7,673 nt of DNA from DAOLOF01 sp964463605. GTDB taxonomy: Bacteria > Patescibacteriota > Microgenomatia > UBA1400 > PJMF01. A model generated the notes under the pieces. It was not told the DNA's origin and ran no database searches. It saw nothing but the letters and a program-made list of their open reading frames with translations. Both the position numbers and the translations under genes were made by a program. Within the stretch, counting starts at the first letter, position 1. Every line of letters begins with the position of its first letter. Location of the stretch: positions 1-7,673 of the forward strand of contig CAYXBZ010000043.1 in the NCBI GenBank assembly GCA_964463605.1, given 5' to 3'. Below are positions 5,338 through 7,673 of the stretch, one piece after another.

Positions 5338-6027
5338 TTATTTTTTCTCGAGATCAGAAAAATCAGGAGTCTCAACGGGCTTAAGAGTACTTGGTTTTTT
5401 TGAAGATGAGCTTAAGATAGTGATGACTGCCACTATCACCAACAGACCGATCGCACCAACTCCCAGCACTACAAACAATTGACTGTTATCTTCTCCCATT
5501 AGTTGATCAAGTATGCCAAGATTTTGAGAAGAGTCAATGATGCCTTGATCGCTGGCTTGATCTTCAGTTGAAGACTCTTCTACTTCTGATGAGTTAGTTT
5601 CGCTACTTGGTTGCTGAATTGTTGCTGGTGTGGTGGCAGTGTCATCTTGGTCGCTAGCTGGTTTATCAATAGTATCGGTAGAGACATCAGCTCCTTTTGA
5701 CTCTTCAATCTCTTGAGTAACTGACGTTGGTAGACAATTTGGATTTTCAGGATTGCTGGCCAATCTACATTTTCCTTGATAACAAAAATGATTTGGCTTA
5801 CAGTAACGATTGTTTGCACATGGCTGATTGCAATCTACGGTTTGGAAAGTGTCTGCTTGGCCAACTAGATTTTGAGACTGCGACAAAGCTTGAGAAGTTG
5901 CAATCACACCTGCTACCAAAACGATAAATACAAGAGCTCCATAAATTGCCGACAATGGTAGGTCAAGCTGCTGAGAAACTTCACTTAAAGGCAATTTATT
6001 TTTTTTGGTTGATGGTGATTGTTGCAT
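5338..6027 (-). CDS. Two-span membrane protein with Cys-rich motif, unknown function
   Basis: I do not recognise a named family. The 229-residue protein has a polar N-terminus (1-24), a hydrophobic segment (about 25-45), and then a compact cysteine motif with C66, C70, C76, C82, C87 and C98 (spacing C-x3-C-x5-C-x5-C-x4-C-x10-C, with GKCR at 85-88). A long acidic linker rich in Ser, Thr and Gln follows (about 100-180), then a second membrane segment (184-205), then a short polar tail. The even number of cysteines suggests a small disulfide-bonded domain outside the membrane. Similar motifs are, from memory, common in Microgenomates-type genomes. The inferred topology places motif and linker on the outer face with both ends in the cytoplasm. 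No Shine-Dalgarno site is present, and the promoter places transcription start at or next to the ATG. It lies upstream of secE on the same strand, about 120 bp away. Confidence 0.85.
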   Translation of the reverse strand: MQQSPSTKKNKLPLSEVSQQLDLPLSAIYGALVFIVLVAGVIATSQALSQSQNLVGQADTFQTVDCNQPCANNRYCKPNHFCYQGKCRLASNPENPNCLPTSVTQEIEESKGADVSTDTIDKPASDQDDTATTPATIQQPSSETNSSEVEESSTEDQASDQGIIDSSQNLGILDQLMGEDNSQLFVVLGVGAIGLLVIVAVITILSSSSKKPSTLKPVETPDFSDLEKK

Positions 6028-6033
6028 AAACTT

Positions 6034-6063
6034 AGAATACTAAACATGCCAAGTAGTGGTCAA
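6034..6063 (-). promoter_or_regulatory. Promoter of the Cys-motif protein, likely leaderless
   Basis: On the minus strand TTGACC (6058-6063) and TATTCT (6034-6039) are spaced by 18 bp. The seventh base after the -10 box is the A of the ATG at 6027, so the mRNA probably begins at the start codon. An alternative -10, TAGTAT (6037-6042), has a 15-bp spacer. Confidence 0.5.
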
Positions 6064-6130
6064 GCGGAATAAAGACGCAAGGAGAGGAATATGACAAAAG
6101 ATTGTAGTATGTCGTAGTTTGTCTAGTTCT

Positions 6131-6158
6131 TTTAAAGATATTAATTATTGCGTATAAT
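6131..6158 (+). promoter_or_regulatory. Possible promoter upstream of the structured RNA
   Basis: TATAAT (6153-6158) follows TTTAAA (6131-6136) at 16-bp spacing. A start near 6165 would give a transcript of about 320 nt through the structured element to the T-run at 6481. A second, weaker candidate, TAATAT at 6289-6294, would start near 6301, much closer to the fold. Confidence 0.4.
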
Positions 6159-6311
6159 GATTTGTAGTTATCGTTTAGTTCAAGAAGATTTGCTTAGTGT
6201 GAATGACTGCTGTGCGAGATTAAGTTTAGATAAGTAGTAGGCATTACAGAAATATCTTTACAGATGAGTTTAAAATTCTTTAAAGGTTTAATATAGATCG
6301 ATCTTTAACAA

Positions 6312-6446
6312 TCAAGTGTGGGAGATAATCAGATTTTTCCTGAACAGTTCTCGAAAGGGTTGATGGGTTGTCCGGTAGCTCCGTGGAGTTATTGGCACCC
6401 TACCCACCTACCATTTTCCGGGAATGTCTCTATCTCCCACACTTGG
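6312..6446 (+). ncRNA. Rod-shaped structured RNA, possibly 6S-like
   Basis: The ends pair over 15 perfect base pairs (6313-6327 with 6431-6445, GTGTGGGAGATA with TATCTCCCACAC at its core) plus a terminal U-G. Inside are a 4-bp run (6331-6334/6426-6429) and UUCC/GGAA (6337-6340/6421-6424). Next comes a bubble of about 15 by 10 bases, then two bulged GGGUUG/CACCC-type helices. At the tip is a 10-bp stem (6372-6381/6386-6395) with loop CGUG. The closing stem, central bubble and long terminal arm resemble 6S RNA, but at about 135 nt it is shorter than usual and I recognise no 6S sequence signature. The SRP RNA hallmark (GGAAGCAG-like tip) and the 5S rRNA, RNase P and tmRNA signatures are absent. 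The strand is assumed from the flanking promoter and terminator; the fold itself is nearly symmetrical. Confidence 0.6.
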
Positions 6447-6457
6447 CGGTTAAGCAT

Positions 6458-6485
6458 CAGCAGACGTTGATATTCTTCTGTTTTT
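6458..6485 (+). terminator. Weak terminator after the structured RNA
   Basis: CAGCAGA (6458-6464) pairs with TCTTCTG (6474-6480) with one mismatch, around a 9-base loop, and is followed by five T's (6481-6485). It lies 12 nt past the closing stem of the RNA element. Confidence 0.45.
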
Positions 6486-6526
6486 CCCAAAGTCAACTTT
6501 TTCATTATGATTTATACTTCTATTTT

Positions 6527-6535
6527 TGGTAGAAT
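6527..6535 (+). promoter_or_regulatory. Extended -10 promoter before the tRNA-Thr pair
   Basis: TAGAAT (6530-6535) with TGG just upstream forms an extended -10 element, 49 bp before the first tRNA. No clear -35 box is present. The predicted start is near 6542. Confidence 0.5.
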
Positions 6536-6584
6536 CTGTTTGGTTTGGATTGAAGGGGGGTGGGGAGCTGTTGAATTTGTTTTA

Positions 6585-6656
6585 GCCGAAGTAGCTCAGG
6601 GGTAGAGCACCATCTTGGTAAGATGGTGGCCATGGGTTCGAATCCCATCTTCGGCT
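6585..6656 (+). tRNA. tRNA-Thr(GGU)
   Basis: A complete 72-nt cloverleaf. The acceptor stem GCCGAAG pairs with CTTCGGC. The D-arm is GCTC/GAGC, the anticodon stem CCATC/GATGG with loop TTGGTAA (anticodon GGT at 6617-6619), and the T-arm ATGGG/CCCAT with loop TTCGAAT. It reads ACC and ACU. The discriminator base is U, and the 3' CCA is not encoded. These are exactly the codons used in the thrS leader peptide. Confidence 0.96.
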
Positions 6657-6690
6657 CAAGTTGTTTTTAGCTAGTGAAAGTTAGCGGTTA

Positions 6691-6764
6691 GCCAACGTAG
6701 CTCAGCTGGTTAGAGCAGCGGTTTTGTAAACCGCAGGCCGTGAGTTCGAGTCTCACCGTTGGCT
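6691..6764 (+). tRNA. tRNA-Thr(UGU)
   Basis: A complete 74-nt cloverleaf. The acceptor stem GCCAACG pairs with CGTTGGC. The D-arm is GCTC/GAGC, the anticodon stem GCGGT/ACCGC with loop TTTGTAA (anticodon TGT at 6725-6727), and the T-arm GTGAG/CTCAC with loop TTCGAGT. It reads ACA and probably ACG by wobble. The discriminator base is U and CCA is not encoded. It follows the first tRNA-Thr after 34 bp, so both are probably cut from one transcript. Confidence 0.96.
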
Positions 6765-6781
6765 CATCAAAATCGAAGATA

Positions 6782-6790
6782 TGTTATAAT
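6782..6790 (+). promoter_or_regulatory. rpmG: Extended -10 promoter of rpmG
   Basis: A perfect TATAAT (6785-6790) with TGT directly upstream lies 17 bp after the second tRNA. The predicted start, near 6797, gives a leader of about 31 nt containing the inverted repeat AATTCT-GA-AGAATT. rpmG may also be reached by read-through from the tRNAs. Confidence 0.6.
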
Positions 6791-6827
6791 CTCGAATTCT
6801 GAAGAATTATTGAAATAGTGAGGAAAT

Positions 6828-7031
6828 ATGCCATCAAAGAAAAAAGGTCCCAGACAGCCGGTTGGTTTAGTTTGCACTGTTTGTGGAAACTTTAATTATA
6901 TCACCGATTACAACAAGAATAACGAAGTCCTCAAGAAACAGAAGGATGGAGAGGGGACATTCCCAATCAAAAAGTTTTGCCCAAAGTGCAACAAACACAC
7001 CGAACACAAGTTAGCCAAGAAACTCAAATAA
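6828..7031 (+). CDS. rpmG: 50S ribosomal protein L33, zinc-ribbon form
   Basis: L33 is a small large-subunit protein near the E site. The two zinc-binding pairs C16-x2-C19 and C51-x2-C54 are intact, with the family motifs CTVCGNFNYIT (16-26) and KKFCPKCNKHTEHK (48-61). At 67 residues it is longer than the usual 49-55: it has an N-terminal extension of about 8 residues and an insert of about 9 residues near 36-46, between the Asn-rich loop and KKFCPKC. A GAGG Shine-Dalgarno site (6820-6823) lies four bases before the ATG. In many bacteria rpmG lies just before secE; here it is on the opposite strand, about 1.6 kb away, behind two tRNA-Thr genes. It converges on the next gene with only 10 bp between the stops. 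Confidence 0.95.
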   Translation: MPSKKKGPRQPVGLVCTVCGNFNYITDYNKNNEVLKKQKDGEGTFPIKKFCPKCNKHTEHKLAKKLK

Positions 7032-7041
7032 AATTTTCTTG

Positions 7042-7673
7042 CTAGGCTTGTTGTTTTTTTACCGACTCATAAGCCTTGACGATATTTTTTGCACCTCTAA
7101 CAAAGAGAGGATCGATCTTTTTTGCTGAAGACATCGCTTGCTCAATCCAAGAAGGAGAGTTATTGGTTGATTTTTGAAGTAGTTCTAGTTGTGCAACAAT
7201 ATCTTTTGTATTTGCTTGGCGAGCAGCTCCAACTTGTGTAAAAATTTGACGGATATTGTGTTCCCACTCTCCCCACTCTTGTAAAGTTAGTAAAAAGCTA
7301 CCACTGGCAATAGCATCGTAAGCCATGTCACCAGAGGGTTTGCTGATGAAGCCGTCTGCCCAAGGGAAAGCAAGGTGGGTTAACAACTCGTTAGCGTCAA
7401 CAATTTGAGGATGATAAATGAGACTTAAGCGATTGTCTTGAATAGCGATACTAGAGTTTTGTTGATTATTATTGAGTTTCGAAAGTTTTCCGCCAGGCCT
7501 AAAATTAGCTGGATCAAGACTTTTAATCTCATTTATCGCTACTTTATGAGCAGCGGCAAGTTGTTTGACCATGTTGTAAATGTCAAGATGAGTTCCGGCA
7601 TATACTAGCACTTGATATGGACTTGGTTTTTTCCTCAGCTCTGGCAGTAGCTGCTCGAGTATTGTTTTTATCT
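7042..7673 (-). CDS. C-terminal part of a probable GT-B glycosyltransferase
   Basis: The frame is open from its stop (7042-7044) to the right edge of the window, so the N-terminal half is missing. About 210 residues are visible. A GTG codon at 7609-7611 could be taken as a start, but the 20 codons before it read on smoothly (for example ILEQLLPELRKKPSPYQVLV), so it is internal. The segment around plus-strand 7230-7360 (FPWADGFISKPSGDMAYDAI and, further on, EHNIRQIFTQVGAARQ) resembles the donor-binding end of GT28/MurG/MGDG-synthase-like enzymes: an AD-x-x-I-(S/T)-K-P-(G/S)-G loop, a helix with A-x-x-x-G, a Glu-x-x-N and a GAA motif. Substrate and exact family cannot be named. In the usual motif the loop is GG; here it is SG. 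Confidence in the open frame is high, in the function moderate. Confidence 0.6.
   Translation of the reverse strand, partial: IKTILEQLLPELRKKPSPYQVLVYAGTHLDIYNMVKQLAAAHKVAINEIKSLDPANFRPGGKLSKLNNNQQNSSIAIQDNRLSLIYHPQIVDANELLTHLAFPWADGFISKPSGDMAYDAIASGSFLLTLQEWGEWEHNIRQIFTQVGAARQANTKDIVAQLELLQKSTNNSPSWIEQAMSSAKKIDPLFVRGAKNIVKAYESVKKQQA

Larger units (their letters stand above)
6028..6311. other. Stretch without a protein gene
   Basis: No convincing coding frame is visible on either strand. The stretch holds the promoter of the Cys-motif protein at its left end, a consensus TATAAT at 6153-6158, several copies of a TCTTTAAA-like word (around 6131, 6251, 6278 and 6302), and the 10-bp palindrome AGATCGATCT at 6295-6304, just before the structured RNA. 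Confidence 0.6.

Noticed and set aside
6312..6446. SRP RNA, 5S rRNA, RNase P RNA or tmRNA
   Set aside because: None of their sequence hallmarks is present: no GGAAGCAG-type SRP tip, no 5S CCGAAC segment, no RNase P conserved core and no tmRNA tRNA-like ends.
1..7673. CRISPR array, insertion sequence or phage genes
   Set aside because: No regularly spaced repeats, transposase-like frames, terminal inverted repeats or phage proteins are visible. The content is housekeeping.

Overview
The window looks like chromosomal DNA from a member of the Candidate Phyla Radiation (Patescibacteria). This is inferred from a threonyl-tRNA synthetase without the TGS domain, long charged tails on L1 and NusG, a trimmed L1 core, a cysteine-motif membrane protein of a style common in these genomes, tRNAs without encoded CCA, weak use of Shine-Dalgarno sites, and compact AT-leaning DNA. 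The exact class cannot be read from the sequence.

Layout. 1-576 (-) is the start of a DUF4349-type membrane-anchored protein that runs off the left edge. 577-868 is a divergent control region. On the + side it holds an extended -10 promoter, a 14-codon leader peptide with six consecutive Thr codons, and overlapping antiterminator and terminator helices, followed by thrS (869-2725, +). Converging on thrS is the - strand cluster secE-nusG-rplK-rplA (5217 down to 2776), which ends in an intrinsic terminator overlapping the thrS stop codon. Next comes a two-membrane-segment cysteine-motif protein of unknown role (6027-5338, -). A 557-bp stretch without a protein gene (6028-6584) contains a strongly folded, rod-like RNA candidate (6312-6446). 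On the + strand follow two threonine tRNAs, GGU (6585-6656) and UGU (6691-6764), then rpmG (L33). The right edge holds the 3' part of a probable glycosyltransferase (-).

Main result. The thrS leader reads as a complete ribosome-mediated transcription attenuator. The leader peptide is MQNQSLTTTTTTSS. Its Thr-codon block pairs with a downstream GUGGU-rich segment (1:2). A 10-bp antiterminator (2:3) begins at the nucleotide after the leader stop codon. A CCUCC/GGAGG hairpin with seven T's (3:4) is the terminator. No T-box signature is present. The predicted transcript start lies about 4 nt before the leader AUG, so the leader peptide would be translated from a nearly leaderless mRNA. All six Thr codons are ACC or ACU, which are read by the tRNA-Thr(GGU) encoded 6 kb away in the same window.

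The genes are mostly translation machinery: charging of tRNA-Thr, the threonine tRNAs themselves, ribosomal proteins L11, L1 and L33, and the transcription and secretion factors NusG and SecE. The gene set resembles the common bacterial cluster tRNA-Thr / rpmG / secE / nusG / rplK / rplA, but it is split by an inversion so that the tRNA-rpmG part faces away from secE. The usual rplJ-rplL do not follow rplA.
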